Assembly: GCF_027596085.1 (NCBI RefSeq)
Contig: NC_072458.1
Coordinates: 21,075,851-21,139,850, forward strand
Reading direction: 5' to 3'
Source: Anoplopoma fimbria
Lineage: Eukaryota > Chordata > Actinopteri > Perciformes > Anoplopomatidae
Length of the DNA: 64,000 bases
Position 1 is the first letter of the stretch; every line of letters begins with the position of its first letter. The position numbers were made by a program, and so were the translations under genes. Shown here piece by piece: positions 12,311 to 24,953 of this stretch. The notes beneath the pieces were generated by a model. It made no database searches. It was not told where the DNA came from and saw nothing but the letters and a program-made list of their open reading frames with translations.

Positions 12311-14760
12311 AGTCTTAGGTATACTCAGCTATTGTCTCTGTTATTTCAAGGGCAATCCTTCCTTCCTTTCCCTCTCTTGGTCGTGGTTCTGTTCGGGTAA
12401 CTTCCAGGGCATTATGTCAAAATCACAGATGGTATAACAACGCCTGGTTGCATTGCAGCTAAGCAAGAATTACAGCCCTGAATGAGAAATTCTCATTTGT
12501 ACTGGAGTCTGTGAGTCTGGTTGTAAACCTGCAGGCCATAGAGGGCTGTAAAAACAGACAGATATTGCAGGGAAACCTCCATGATGTCAACGGATCAGAC
12601 GAACAAGACGAACAAAGCCCCATTGTCCACAAAGAAGTATCAAACAAACTCACAAAACACGAGGTGCACTCAGCAGTATCGTATCAAGTGTCTGCAACGA
12701 CCACTGCTGTTTTGGGTGATTAAATCAATAAAACAAAAGATTGGCAAACCCACCGTCTTAAAAAACAAGCAGCGATGAATGCAGTCAGTCGGCTCCAAGT
12801 CATTGTTTACAATATTTCCTTCAATCTGCCAAAAAACTAAATTAAAAACATCAAGCATTCTGCCCGCATAGCAGCAGCAAAGTGGCAGCGGCGTACTCAA
12901 CAGTGTGTGTACTGCTAGTTCAAGTTGTTTACTACATCATCATACACCAGCCAAAATAGTAAAAGTGAGCAAACTGTTTTCCCCCACTGCATCTCTAAGA
13001 GTGACTGGGGGTCAGCGATGCACTCAGATGTGTTATGAGAGTAGTGCGTGAAGATTCAGCAGGTAGACAATTACAGTATAAAGCAGGCGATAAAAAGTTT
13101 TTTTAGAACGTGTCAGTCAAAACAACCACGAGAGTTCCTTGAGCATGCAGCCATAACTGGCCACCCAACAGTTTTCTGCAGCAAAATGTGAGATTAGCCG
13201 TGGACAGACAAAGAGGTGCACACTCATTCACAGAAGCAAGCAAACAAGTGACCGATCACATGATATCCCTGTCGGAGATAGCAAAGAGAGCTGTTGCTGG
13301 TCGCCCCTGACTACAACTAAGTCTTGTTTGAAAAGTGTAAGGGAGGCATCTAAATCAAGAGAGAAACCACAGAGGAGAGTCAGGGGAGAGGCAGGAGAAC
13401 AGAAAATATTCTTGTTATGACTTCTGTACAGCTTCTCTGTTTAAAGGATCTAATTAAACTCTTACTCCCTTTAAATTTTAGCCTTTTGAAATGGACAGAG
13501 AACTAAAAAAATGGCAAACTGATCAGGGATGAGATCTGATTGGGTGAGAAAAATGATCTCAAGAAGTGAGAGAAATAATCTTGCATCACCATAGTGATAT
13601 TTGGAAGAAGAGGATGACAAGCAGATGCAAAGAGGACGAGGCTGCTTTAAAAGATACGATCTCCACAGAGGTATCGGTGGAGTGTATGTTCTCCGCTGCG
13701 CCTTATCAATTGAAGGCCGTTGACCCTTTTATGCCAAATAACACAGATACACACCGGTTCACACACTTTGTTTTCTTTCTCCCCGCTGACTTCATTAGCT
13801 AAACCACATGCCGAGCTCTGGGAGTAATTGGCTGCCCTTTCAGCCTCCTAATGGCCAGAGGAGAGGAGAGCACTGGAGGTGAAGCTGAAGAATGAAGAAT
13901 TTCAAAAATCTCCACTTGAAACTTATTTTCTGTCACATTACTCCAGATGAGCGTCTTTTGATTGGATTCACTGGCGACAGTGCATCTAGACATCCCTACA
14001 ACAGGGGATTTGTACAATTATGTTGCTTAAACTCCACATCTGGTTCATTTAAAAGCAAGCAGTTCAATCCAAAAAGGAGGAGCGGCGGCAACCAACATCC
14101 TCCAGGTTGGTTCATACAGTAAGGATGCTCTAACAAGGACCAAACCCACCACCCGCTGTGCTCTATGCCACATGGAGTGTCTCATTGGGATTGATCGGTA
14201 ACATCTTTGGTTCAGGGCTGCGCTCCATCTCCATCAGAGCAGCTGCTCTCTCTCTGTCTTATCGAAGGCTTTATCAGACTGTGATGTGACAGGCAGGAGA
14301 CGCCCCTCCTTGCATGATAAGGGCGGATTATGTGACTGGCACAGAAACCTCATGTCGACCCATGCAGGGCCACATGACCACTACCCCTACGTATGAAAAC
14401 AGCCACATAGAGAGAGGGCCTAGAGAGCTTGGTTCTTCCTATCAAAGTAGATCTGATTCTATTCTGGTTCCCTGATGAAGATGTAATGTGCCACTATGTC
14501 CAAGGTACATGCATTATGGGTGCTGTAGTCCATTAAGGGGGCACTCCACCTATTTTACCCATGAAATTCAGTTAACTAGACATGAGGAGTTCTACTCTGT
14601 GAAAACAGATGTATATCATCTTCTGTGGCTCTAGAGGAGCTTTAGTTATAGCAGAGAAATAACCCTGATGACCCCATAATGATGTCATCAGGACTATTTT
14701 GCCTGAGGCTTGGAAATAGTGTATTTGACTTCTGGAGGGATACTGAACTACTTGATTCTG
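12311..14760. other. Non-coding stretch, no gene recognised
   Basis: No exon is recognisable. From about 14525 (AAGGGGGCACTCCACCTATT) to about 14720 the sequence resembles a common fish repeat, but I cannot define its ends. Confidence 0.45.
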
Positions 14761-14769
14761 CTAGGATAG

Positions 14770-15045
14770 ACTAAGTATATTGTTCTTGCTTTCTTAATTT
14801 GCTCTTAACTGTACCAAGCCTGCTTAAAAGTGTTAGTGTTTGATGCTGATTCGTAGTAATTTGTTCCTGCACTATACCTTTGCTCTGGTTTATGCTTTTA
14901 GATGCTTGTTTAAGAAAGGAGATGCACTTATGACTTCCGGTGACTAGTAGTTCTCTTGAATACCTATGTTGAATACACTTCCTGTAAGTCGCTTTGGATA
15001 AAAGCGTCTGCTAAATGACTGTAATGTAATGTAATGTAATGTAAA
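14770..15045 (+). repeat. 3' end of an L2-like LINE (5'-truncated)
   Basis: The last 61 bp (14985-15045) are the motif GTCGCTTTGGATAAAAGCGT, then CTGCTAAATGACTG and a (TAATG)n tail, which also ends the tRNA-SINE at 15734-16020 and two other insertions in this window. The preceding 200 bp resemble a LINE 3' untranslated region. A pentanucleotide tail rather than poly(A) is typical of the CR1/L2 group. The 5' limit is uncertain. Confidence 0.6.
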
Positions 15046-15050
15046 TAGAG

Positions 15051-15150
15051 TTCTGCAGGGATGATGTATTTTGTAGGCCAACCCTGGAAGTTAGCATAGC
15101 ACTGGTTCCATCGACAACAAGTCAATGGGATTATTCCGGAAGCTAAGCTA
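15051..15150. repeat. Dispersed repeat, related to 39848-39950
   Basis: CTGCAGGGATGATGTATTTT, then AGGCCAACCCTGGAAGTTAGCA and AGTCAATGGGATT recur in the same order at 39852-39935 with about three quarters of bases matching by eye. Family unnamed. Confidence 0.7.
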
Positions 15151-15733
15151 TGTGATGAACAGAGGTTTCCTGATACTTTGAAGTCTCATTTGTAACAAGG
15201 TGATGTCACATTTAAAAATCTTATCCAACCGAACACATACAGTCGGGGTATAAAGATTTGTTTTTAAATATATGGAAAAAAAATAGATAAATGAGAATGT
15301 TTTTAAATAAACTTTAAAGTTATTTACTGTTTTAAATCAAATAAGTAAGATTTGAATGTTCATTGACTTAAAAACAACAAAAACAAAGTGTACCACAGTC
15401 TCTGCTGTCACACTTTCAGCAGTATAACAACATGAAGCTACTTTCACCACAACTAGAGCTGCCTCTTCTTAATCGACAAGTAGATTTTTTGACTTTTTCA
15501 TGCTGAGTGACCCAATTAAAATACACTTATGAGCACATCTCTGCTAAATGCAAGATTTAAAGTGGTGCTTTTGTGTAATTCTTTGTGGAGAAACTCAGTT
15601 TTTACAGATCTATCAATAAAATCAACTAATCGATTAGTTGAAGAAATCTGTGGAGGACTTCATTCATAAAATATATGATATCATATCATAATGGTGATAA
15701 TGGTTTTCTGGGAAACTGGTGGTACAAAAGACA

Positions 15734-16020
15734 TTACATTACAGTCATTTAGCAGACGCTTTTATCCAAAGCGACTTACAGTCAGTAGTATATTACATAT
15801 CATTCACCCATTCACACACTGATGACAGGCTACCATGCAAGGTGCCACCATCAGACTCTAACTAACATTCATCATCCAGTCCACACCGATGGCAAGCCTT
15901 CAGGAGCAACTTGGGGTTAAGTGTCTTGCCCAAGGACACATCGACTGCCGAAGCCGGGTATCGAACCACCGACCCTCTGATTGGAGAACTACCTTGCTCT
16001 CCACTACGCCACAGCCGCCC
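15734..16020 (-). mobile_element. tRNA-derived SINE with L2-like tail
   Basis: Read on the minus strand, the 5' end has an RNA polymerase III A box, TGGCGTAGTGG (16001-16011), and a B box, GGTTCGATACC (15957-15967), 33 nt apart as in a tRNA gene. The body runs to GTAAGTCGCTTTGGATAAAA, GCGTCTGCTAAATGACTG and a short TAATG tail. A 7-bp duplication AAAGACA flanks it (15727-15733 and 16021-16027). The tail matches that of L2-like copies nearby, so it probably borrows an L2 LINE's reverse transcriptase. Confidence 0.9.
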
Positions 16021-16027
16021 AAAGACA

Positions 16028-16675
16028 AGATGTAACATAACTCTCATGAAGATAAACAACAATTTCCTTTCCATTACTGTTACCACCAGACCACAGAGAC
16101 ATTTTATGTCCATTTCCTTGTTATTCTCTCAATGATTATGAATTATTTTTCATTCCTCCATAAAGCCCTCAGATAATTCCACTGGCCTTCCTCATGCTGC
16201 CAGAAGACCCAAAGCCTGGAGGCCTCTCCGGCTCCACCGAGGTCTCCGATCATCGGGAGCATTCAAAGGTTTTACTTGTCTCTCTGGAGGACAGAGGGCG
16301 AGCTCCGAGAGGCTGAGCCTGCATGTGTCTCTATCCCATGATCCACCAGTGACCTGTGCTCACGTGGCAAGACACAAACCTTAATTCAAAGTGACTTTCA
16401 GGCCGTGTGCTTATGAATTCCATGCAGACGTGCGGTCAGGGGCATCTTGCAAGAATTTGCTGGCGGCGATGTATAAAAGCAAGGTCATCTATATGAAGGA
16501 ACACTAGACTATAATGCACTTCTTTCTATTGGCCCTTCAGTAAAAAAAAGAGCAGAGACGTGCATGAAAGAGCCACTGAGGAGAGGAAGAGATGAAAACA
16601 ATAAAAAAACACCCGGCTCAATGAAACACACCTTTGCTCGGTGCTTAACGCCTCAGGGTTACATCTCTGCTGATG

Positions 16676-16773
<98 letters not shown>

Positions 16774-18226
16774 GCGAGAGAGAGTAGTGCTCCAGCACAC
16801 ATTTATCTTCTTATGTAACAACTAGCATTAGCACATGGAGGCTAAACGCTGCCTCCTCCAAACCAAAACATCAGCAGCAGCCCGAGCAAATTGAGTCCAG
16901 CAGGCTTCCTTAGGACATGATCGCTGAATATGAATACATTTTTTCGGGGCCGAACCGCCGCCGCCGTGCACCACATTCCCATTAACCCCGGGGTCACACC
17001 TCACCGCGGCCAAATCATACGGACCTCTCATCACTCTTTGCATCATTAGCCGCTCTAAATGACAACTATTGAACCACCGACTGCCACTCATGTGACTCCT
17101 CTGAATACTCCTGCAGGGGTGGGTCAGCTGACTTTCTGCACAAGACAGTAACCAGTGAAATCTGAAGGGGTCATGTGGAAGCAGCTGGGTACCATATAGG
17201 ACAAGAAAAGAGGCAAATGTATCATATAAGCGTAGCAAAGAAGAGCCTGAAACTGCCATAAATAGGATATTCTCTAAGGAAAAGCAGAGAAGAGGTCGTA
17301 AACATCTATGTAACAGATGATTATTAAAGATGGCATGTTACTGACTCTTGTTGTATTGATTTAGTCCACATCACTGTCAATAACAAGCGATTTCCGATGT
17401 TCATACAATTCTAAATCACGTCTTACAGGACGCATGAGATGCAGAGATTGCAGATATAAGAGGATGTGGAGTAAAGGAGCAGAGCACAAGCTGCATGATA
17501 GCAACAGAGAACGTAACTTTTCCCCTCAGACCACTCAGCTCATATTATAGTAATCCTGCTCTTCTGTAGGGAAGGAATCAGCAGAGGTAGCTATGGCAGC
17601 TACTATGACATACAAGGAGGATATTTAATAGAAATATCTATGAATGTACTGCTTCAGCTTGTTTGGAATATTGTTCTAAAATGTTACTATATGAGAAAAT
17701 ACTATTATGTACTGCAACCAAGTCCATAACTACATTTGCTACACACATACTCTGCAGTCTCAGAAGGACAGGGTTAGTGTGGGTGAAAAAAGGAAGAAGA
17801 GGATGCAATTCATCTCTTTCTATTTCCCCCTTTTTCTTCCTGGCTGCCTCTGTCATGGAGATGAATGCACCTCATGGCTGTGGAGGATCCAGAGCAGCAC
17901 CCTGCGCATCCATCCCGTGCTGAGATCATTCATAAAAAAAAAAATCGCTTTTTTTGGTCCTTTTATTTTAGCAATCCGAAGCTGATCAACCTGAGTGTTG
18001 GGTGCACAAAAGGGAACAAAACACATCTGTCTCAATGCAATCAGACCAACTGCAGGCTCACACTGACTATGCTGTAGTACTCGGCGGGTTCTTGTCACCA
18101 CACACAGCCGAAATATCCACCGATTCCACGGGTGAACAAAAAAAAAAGCAAAGCAGAATGCATGATACCAGAGAAACAATCATCTTTAAGGAAACACCTG
18201 CAATGTGTGCACATCTCCTCCCTTAC
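16028..18226. other. Non-coding stretch with CA/TG microsatellite
   Basis: I recognise no gene. It holds a 94-bp TG tract (16677-16770) and a unique-looking island at 16900-17100. If the candidate first exon at 18227 is real, this stretch is the start of its first intron. Confidence 0.45.
16677..16770 (+). repeat. (TG)47 microsatellite
   Basis: Uninterrupted TG/CA dinucleotide run of 94 bp. Confidence 0.98.
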
Positions 18227-18550
18227 CCGATGAAGCCCTGGTAGTGTCTGCTGTGAGGGATGCTCGGCTCGGCTTCAGGTCGCCTTCTCCTCCGGCTCTC
18301 CTGACGCACAGCGCTGCAGGATCTCCGTCTGCTTACTGCTCCTCGCTGCTTCTGCTCCTCACTGCAGGCTCACACGCATCCACAGACCCGGGCAGAGTGA
18401 CTCACTAAGTGGCCCCTTTTGGCTACTGCAGCCGAGCCCTGCAGACCATGTTACCGTGCAGGCTGGAGGCAGCAGCAGTGGCGGTGCTGCGGTGCGGTGC
18501 GGTGCGGTGCTGCGTGTTTTCCTCTCCTCCAGAGGTCGGGACGGTGTGTT
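18227..18550 (-). promoter_or_regulatory. Possible 5'-untranslated first exon of an unidentified minus-strand gene
   Basis: A GC- and CpG-richer island stands out from AT-rich surroundings. On the minus strand it ends in a strong donor, TCATCGG|GTAAGG, at 18226/18227. Upstream are a TTTAAAT element (18579-18585) and a CCAAT box (18649-18653) with spacing suited to a start near 18550. Two very short upstream ORFs (ATG GTC TGC... and ATG CGT GTG...) occur, but no long coding frame, so the exon would be non-coding, with coding exons beyond the left edge. I cannot name the gene. It also contains three consecutive GGTGC units (plus strand, about 18485-18508). Confidence 0.35.
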
Positions 18551-18578
18551 TAGGTGGAGACTAGTGCTGGTGGAGTGG

Positions 18579-18585
18579 ATTTAAA
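18579..18585 (-). promoter_or_regulatory. TATA-like element of the candidate promoter
   Basis: The minus strand reads GGTTTAAATCC. The position fits initiation about 30 bp downstream, near 18550. Supported only by motif and context. Confidence 0.3.
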
Positions 18586-18648
18586 CCAGGGGGGGGATGG
18601 TTTGGTCTGGATTACGTGGTGGGGTTTTAATTAGACAGCGCTGCGCCT

Positions 18649-18653
18649 ATTGG
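18649..18653 (-). promoter_or_regulatory. CCAAT box of the candidate promoter
   Basis: ATTGG on the plus strand, CCAAT on the minus strand, within GGTGCCAATAGGCGC. It lies 64 bp upstream of a TTTAAAT element, a common arrangement in polymerase II core promoters. Confidence 0.35.
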
Positions 18654-18692
18654 CACCGACGTTGCGCACAGACCTCCTCCTTCTTTCCTCCC

Positions 18693-18695
<3 letters not shown>

Positions 18696-18733
<38 letters not shown>
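18696..18733 (+). repeat. (TC)n microsatellite
   Basis: An uninterrupted TC run just upstream of the candidate minus-strand promoter (CCAAT at 18649). Confidence 0.95.
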
Positions 18734-18735
<2 letters not shown>

Positions 18736-18844
18736 AGTAAAACAGACAGATGTGCGTGCTTGTGTGTCACAACATAAGACTGATGGACCACCATGCGGAG
18801 TGTGTTATTATATCATTTTCTGCGCCACATATTTGTTCTTTGTG

Positions 18845-18906
18845 ATGGAGATGGAGATGGAGATGGAGATGGAGATGGAGATGGAGATGGAGATGGAGAT
18901 GGAGAT
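18845..18906 (+). repeat. (ATGGAG)10 hexanucleotide repeat
   Basis: About ten perfect ATGGAG units. They stay open in frame (MEMEME or DGDGDG) but nothing around them supports a protein. Confidence 0.95.
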
Positions 18907-19203
18907 TGCATAGAGGTCACAAACAAACAATGCACTATGAAACATGACTGTAATGTAACTCTATTGACCCGGTGGAGAAAGTAATGTTTTTATTGTACAG
19001 TATTGCCTCTTTTATCACTATAATAGCGATCATTTCAGATATTATAAAGCATCGTATTCTACTATAGGACTAGTATGCTAGTATTTCATTATCTTTATCA
19101 TTACAAAATGTCACAGAAATGAAATAATGTAGTATATATGAGTGTGTATTCTTGTGTGAAATGCAATGCAAACAAAAATATATATATAGCCAAGTTTCAT
19201 CCA

Positions 19204-19323
19204 GCCCTGTGATAGGCTGGCGACCTGTCCAGGGTGAACCCTGCCTTCGCCCATTGACAGCTGGGATCGGCTCCAGCACCCCCGCGACCCTTAACTGGAT
19301 AAGCGGTAACGGAAGATGGATGG
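19204..19323 (+). mobile_element. 5'-truncated retroposon with 12-bp target-site duplication
   Basis: A 120-bp insertion reading GCCCTGTGATAGGCTGGCGA, then CCTGTCCAGGGTG, GACAGCTGGGATCGGCTCCA, CCCGCGACCC and ending GATGGATGG. I know this consensus as one of the most frequent fish retroposon 3' ends. It is flanked by a perfect AAGTTTCATCCA (19192-19203 and 19324-19335), the footprint of target-primed insertion. Confidence 0.85.
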
Positions 19324-20519
19324 AAGTTTCATCCAACTGTGGTGCAGGTTTTACTAGAGTTTACTAGAATTGGGCAAAAGAAAATTCAAGTAATTGTGTG
19401 TTTTGTCATTCACTAGGCTTCTACGAAACAAAACATTTGATTGAGCGAATTCTCCAGTTGGTTGCCATGAAAGCATTGCAGAAGAAGAGGGAGCAACAAG
19501 ATTTGATTACAAAAGCATCAGTCAAACCACAGATGATGGAAAACAATGTGGAAAACACAGCTCCCAAACACATTTAGCTAAGTGGCCACACACTGTGTTG
19601 CAACTTCTCACATTTTCCCCATTGAAAATCTTTAGAAAAGAGGGTCTGAGCTTTGTGTAACCAGAATACAATTCATTCTATCCACAATTTTGAAAGTCTA
19701 GAAGAACTTCATGATTCTTTGTCCTATGAATGTGTGCTGGGAGCTTATAGGAAGTCAGTGTCCCAGTGAACAACTTTCTTATTGGGACACCATCTTGGAA
19801 ATATGCCATTCAAAGAAAAACAACAATTATTATATCAACTGTCGGTGCAAAAACAAAACAGCAGTGACGTTACAGGCGGTACAGCACTAATAAGAAACGT
19901 TAATCAAGGAGACACCACATGATAACTCGAGACAAACATAACAAAAGAAAAAATAGATGAATAGTCATGATAATTCTAATAATATCATTTTCTTTAAATA
20001 AAGAAAACAACTTTAAATAAAAATGCATTTTCTATAGAAATAGTTAAAGTTTAGTAAAATGACAGTCTCCTCATCGTTCCACACACATCTGATGCTTTCT
20101 TCCATATTTTTCATCTCTTCTGGGGAGAGGAAGTTGTGGACATGGACGATACGATTTATTCACTAAGTTTGTTTCTGTTGAACTCTGTCACATTCAGTTT
20201 TTATCGCAAACCAACTTTTTCCACTTCAGCCAAGCACAAAAACTTCGAAAATATTGCAAATATTTTGACTTTTCTTTTAATAATTTCTGGCATTTGCACT
20301 CCAGCATTTCCAATGCATAATTTGAATGTGGATAATAAACAACAGGATTTACAAACACTTAATGCTCTTTCGTTTTGTAGGGCAACCTCTCAACCGTGCA
20401 TCTGGACGCACACACACAAACACACACATACACACACATCAGAGACCTCATATCTGAGTCAGACATTGCACAACTTGTGGATATTAGCGTTGATGGGATG
20501 AACCAAGTACCAGACATCA

Positions 20520-20628
<109 letters not shown>

Positions 20629-22626
20629 TCTTCCCCATCTGAGCCAGACATCAGCCACATCGTCACACCTCACAGAACCTGAGACAGCAGTGGGAAGTTA
20701 TTTCCTATTAAGTCCAAAGGTTGGATATGACTCATAGTCGGTGGTGTCGCCGGACTAACTTTGGTTGCTCATTGAAGGGACAGCCGGCCGGCGTAACCAG
20801 CGCTGCTCCAACAGGAAAAATCAAAAACGACACCTTCCTATAAGGGAGCACACGCCAGCGCTCTGAGCAGAAACTATTTCCAGAGACAACGTCTGCCATG
20901 ATGGATTGTACACGAGGAAAGTGAAGCAGAGAGGTTTCAAGCATGGTCAGCGTCTTAATCAGCCGCTGTGGCGTGCGACCATCACGTCTCATTAGCCCCT
21001 TAGTCATTTAGGCAACAAGTATCCTATTGTCGTGGCGATTGTGTGCTCTCTCCTCACCACATCTGTTCTACACGGGATCAGAACATCACAGCCAGCTCTT
21101 CAAAGAGTGCAGCGGTGATCATGTGGTGAATGGAAAGATTGTGAACAAGAGGTGGAGGCCTTTGCAGATACAAAGTTGAAAGTTTCCATGTCTGATTAAA
21201 AAGAATAATTTATACATGAATGTTATTGCCAAGATATTAGACAGACTGGCATATAAATGAAGGAGAGGAGACGGAATCACAGCAGGGTTGGACCAATTAA
21301 ATGCAGAATGAGATGCAACTAAAGTCAGACAGGAGCAGAATTACAATTCCCATGCACAGCGTGGGAGTTCATATCTACTGCGTTCAAAGTCTGGGGCCAG
21401 ATGTTCGGATGTATGATATTGAACTGGTTCCAGGGATGACCAGTGAGAGGACACTGTTGCAAGTATGAATGAAAGACAGCAGAAGTCTGTCTTTTCTTGG
21501 TGATCTCCTTTGTGTTTAAGTATTTAAATCTACTGTGAAACCTTGAAGCTATAGAGTCATCCCTGTAATATAACCTAGGTGTTCATTATCAAGAGTTTAA
21601 CAGCCAAAAAATGTTTTGTGTGTATGATGCGATCACTCATAGTAAGGAGAAGTGATGCAGTAGAAACTCATTTATCTTTAGAAGACAAAGACGCAAAGGA
21701 CACGTTAAACTTTATTAGAAAAACAGATGAAAGAAACCCTCGGTGAGAGATTATATTGCGTTACAGCTCTCTATGGAGACGAGTATGAATAATATCCAAA
21801 GTATTGAGTGTTCTGATTAGCGGACAATAACAATTTTATTTTATGACCTAGATTAGTCCCAAACCGTCGACTTTATCTCAGCCTGAGGACTGATTTAAAA
21901 TAGAAGATGGCGTTTTGAGCCATTTTCAACCATTAATTGCAGATTTTATTTATAAATTTGGTAAAAAATGTCAATATTTGAACCAGCTTTGCTGTGTTTC
22001 ATCACAACATCTTAAAAACATGTCAAAGTAGTCACTCTTTAACATTAACCTTCAGAGGATTAGCCTCGTAACCTTAAACAAACCTGATTATTTGTCATAG
22101 CCTTTCTTTCATAACCTTAACCATATCATATAGTTAGATGGTTAAACTCCATTAGTTTTTTTTTTTTGCAATCCTTAAACTGGAGATCATCCAACAGACC
22201 TGGAGGGGTGGAGATGATCATGCAAGTGTGGATGATGTGGCTTGGAGAGTTGTGTGTTCGAGGCCTGATGGTGTGCATGTGTGTGATCATGCGTGTGCTC
22301 CTCAGCTCAGAGGGATGAGAGTGGATGGGAAGCTGCAATGCAAAAAACTCTATTTTTTATATGCATGACCTTTTGACCCCTTAAAGGAGTGGAGGAGTTA
22401 CTGTAGCAGAGGAACTGCTTTGTTCCTGGTGTTCTCTCTCCGCCCACACACACCTTTGTCCCTCCCCTTGTCTCACCTCTCTGTTGTTTCACCGGGAGGG
22501 AGACCGGGATAAATATCTGACTCAGCTTTTGCTTATTTCATTAGTTGTTCATAACTCCATCTCTGTGTCTCTCTGTCCTGTGAATGAGGACGCTGATGTG
22601 ATTGAATTACCCCCTCCTCCTCCCTC

Positions 22627-22630
<4 letters not shown>

Positions 22631-22674
<44 letters not shown>
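22631..22674 (+). repeat. (TC)n microsatellite
   Basis: 44 bp of TC following a CCTCCTCC stretch; a polypyrimidine tract on the plus strand. Confidence 0.95.
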
Positions 22675-22677
<3 letters not shown>

Positions 22678-24953
22678 GGCGTTTTGTGTACTGTTGGCAC
22701 TTTCCCTCCTCCGAGCCAGGGGTTCAATGCTGTTGTTGCACTTTCTCTGGGTCTTTACGTAACTGTGCAGCGGTCGTGTTGCGTTGCACCCACCCATCTC
22801 CTCTTCCCCAGGCGGGATGGTCACTGTGGGAAACAGCGGCCCAGAAAACTGACCTTCATTTCAGCATTCTAGAAAAGACTTCCCGCACTGCATGTGATCG
22901 AGCTCCACTCCCCAATGGAGAGCGTCATTAGACCTGTTTGACCTTTGTGGAAGTAGGATAAAGCTTTGGGATCCACTTCAGATAAAAGTCTTGCACTCTT
23001 AAATGACAGGAGACACAATGAGTTTATTTCATCACTTATTGATGGGGAGTGTTTCGGCTTTCTGCCGTTCTCAATGTCGTTCACCGCTGAGAGACTCACA
23101 GGTGTTTAAATACAGGAAGTCACAGGCGGGCACCAAAAACAGCCCTGTCTGAGAAACATAGCCTATAGGAATGCAAATAAAATGCTCTTTTTCTCTCAAT
23201 AATAATATGACAACATTCACTTTATGGACTTCCCTCTGGCTTTAATAGACTTTGTCATCAAAACAATTATTAATTATAAGCTGTTCCATACAACCCTTGG
23301 TAAAATGACAAAGTTGACGCTGAAGCATCACGCCACCACTGTTCCCATTGTAAACAGCTGTTAGACAGGCAATCTCAACTGTGGGCAAATGACAAGTTTA
23401 ATTAAACCTAAGAGCTCTTGCGATGGTTGACTGTAAGCTAAACCATAGAAATAGTATTTTTTCCCGAGATATGGGTTAAAAAAAAAGCATTGGTTGCAGG
23501 TTTTGCTTGACTGGAGAGGTCAAAGACAGAAGGATGGTTCTTCACATGGAGCTAGCTTTCCATGGGAACATCTTCCGTTGCATTGCCTGACACCTATCAT
23601 GGCAATAGCTTCTAATGGTTTCTAATAAATTGTATGGACATTTCAATAAGCAGAATGCATGGGAAAAAGCATTAAAATGGTTGCGTCATTTTTTCTCCTC
23701 TTAGTTTGTTTCTTGTTTTTCTTAAAATGTTTTTTTACACTACTTTCATCTACTTATTGTTTAATTTCTTCCTTTTTTATTTTATTGTAAAGTCATATGG
23801 CGGGGGTGGTTATAAGATGTTGCCAGGGCATGCTGTACGATGTGGGGACTCACAGAATATACTATATAGTCTTGCTGCACTGCAGAGTGTGTATCTTGAA
23901 AGAATGTAGCAAAAGCAATAAAAGTTTGATCACAGAAAAAGTCGCTGCTGCCGCAAAGAGATCAGAAGATCATCTGGGAAATAAAGATATGGGAAAGATA
24001 TTTCAAATGAGCCTCTTTATAAATCAAGTAATAAAGTAGAAATGATTATCATTGCAGAGTGTTTGTATTTAAAATCTTGAGGTGAGTTTTTGTTGACGCT
24101 GATGTATTGCACAATAGTGTTTCATGTTGCTCACTGTGCCAATTCAAAAAATAGCCAAAGGATGTTTTTTCCACAGGAGGACAGAATTCGACTATCGTGC
24201 TTAACTCTGTTTTCAACGACTCCCTCCACCCTCTTCACTCATCATAACACCTCCAGCTGCAGGTTTGTGTCTAAAGGAGTTTTGCATATTGTCCAAAAAA
24301 AAAAATGGTATTCTCTCCTGTGAATTACAACAAGGTTTTACAGTATTTACTTGTTCTGCCCTGAAGGCATCGCTATCAGAGAAAACTTTTATTAAAGTGT
24401 AGCTGTGCCTGAGGTCTGTTTTTCACCTCCCAGTGCGCTCCTGCAGCCAACAATAAGCCAAAGCCAAACAAAAACAGCTATGATGCATACATGTGCCTTG
24501 CTTTTGTTCCACGGTTCGTTATTCGAAAACCGCAATGGTCCGAAAAAAATCTCCCATTGGACAGAAAGCCCATTTGTCTCACAGCCCATTACACTCTCCA
24601 TGCAACAAACATTCTCATTCCAACTACTGATGCTCCCAACCCTGACTGCTTGGCGCCACTTTCTTAAGCCCTGGGTTTCCCAGCGTGCAGTCAAAAAAAC
24701 CTGTAGTTGAATCACTTACTTGGGTTTACGCACAGAACCACATAGTAAGGTTAAGGGAAAACACAATGGTTGGGCTTAAAATAAGTATGTAAATAAGTAA
24801 ATAGATTTAACATAAGTACTGACATCATGAGTCCATCATCATAATTGCAGTCATCGACAGCATCCCTGGTAGATATAGGGCGCTAAAATGTTCCTTTAAC
24901 ATGCTTATATCTCATGTTTTTAGCTAGCTACAGTTAACATTTCAGCCCTTGGT

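Noticed and set aside
15957..16011. A functional tRNA gene
   Set aside because: A and B boxes are present, but the sequence cannot form a complete cloverleaf with acceptor stem and continues into a SINE body and tail.
15862..16135. Overlapping frames on both strands
   Set aside because: They lie inside the tRNA-derived SINE.
18650..18984. Frames with Ser-Leu and Met-Glu runs
   Set aside because: Translations of the TC and ATGGAG repeats.
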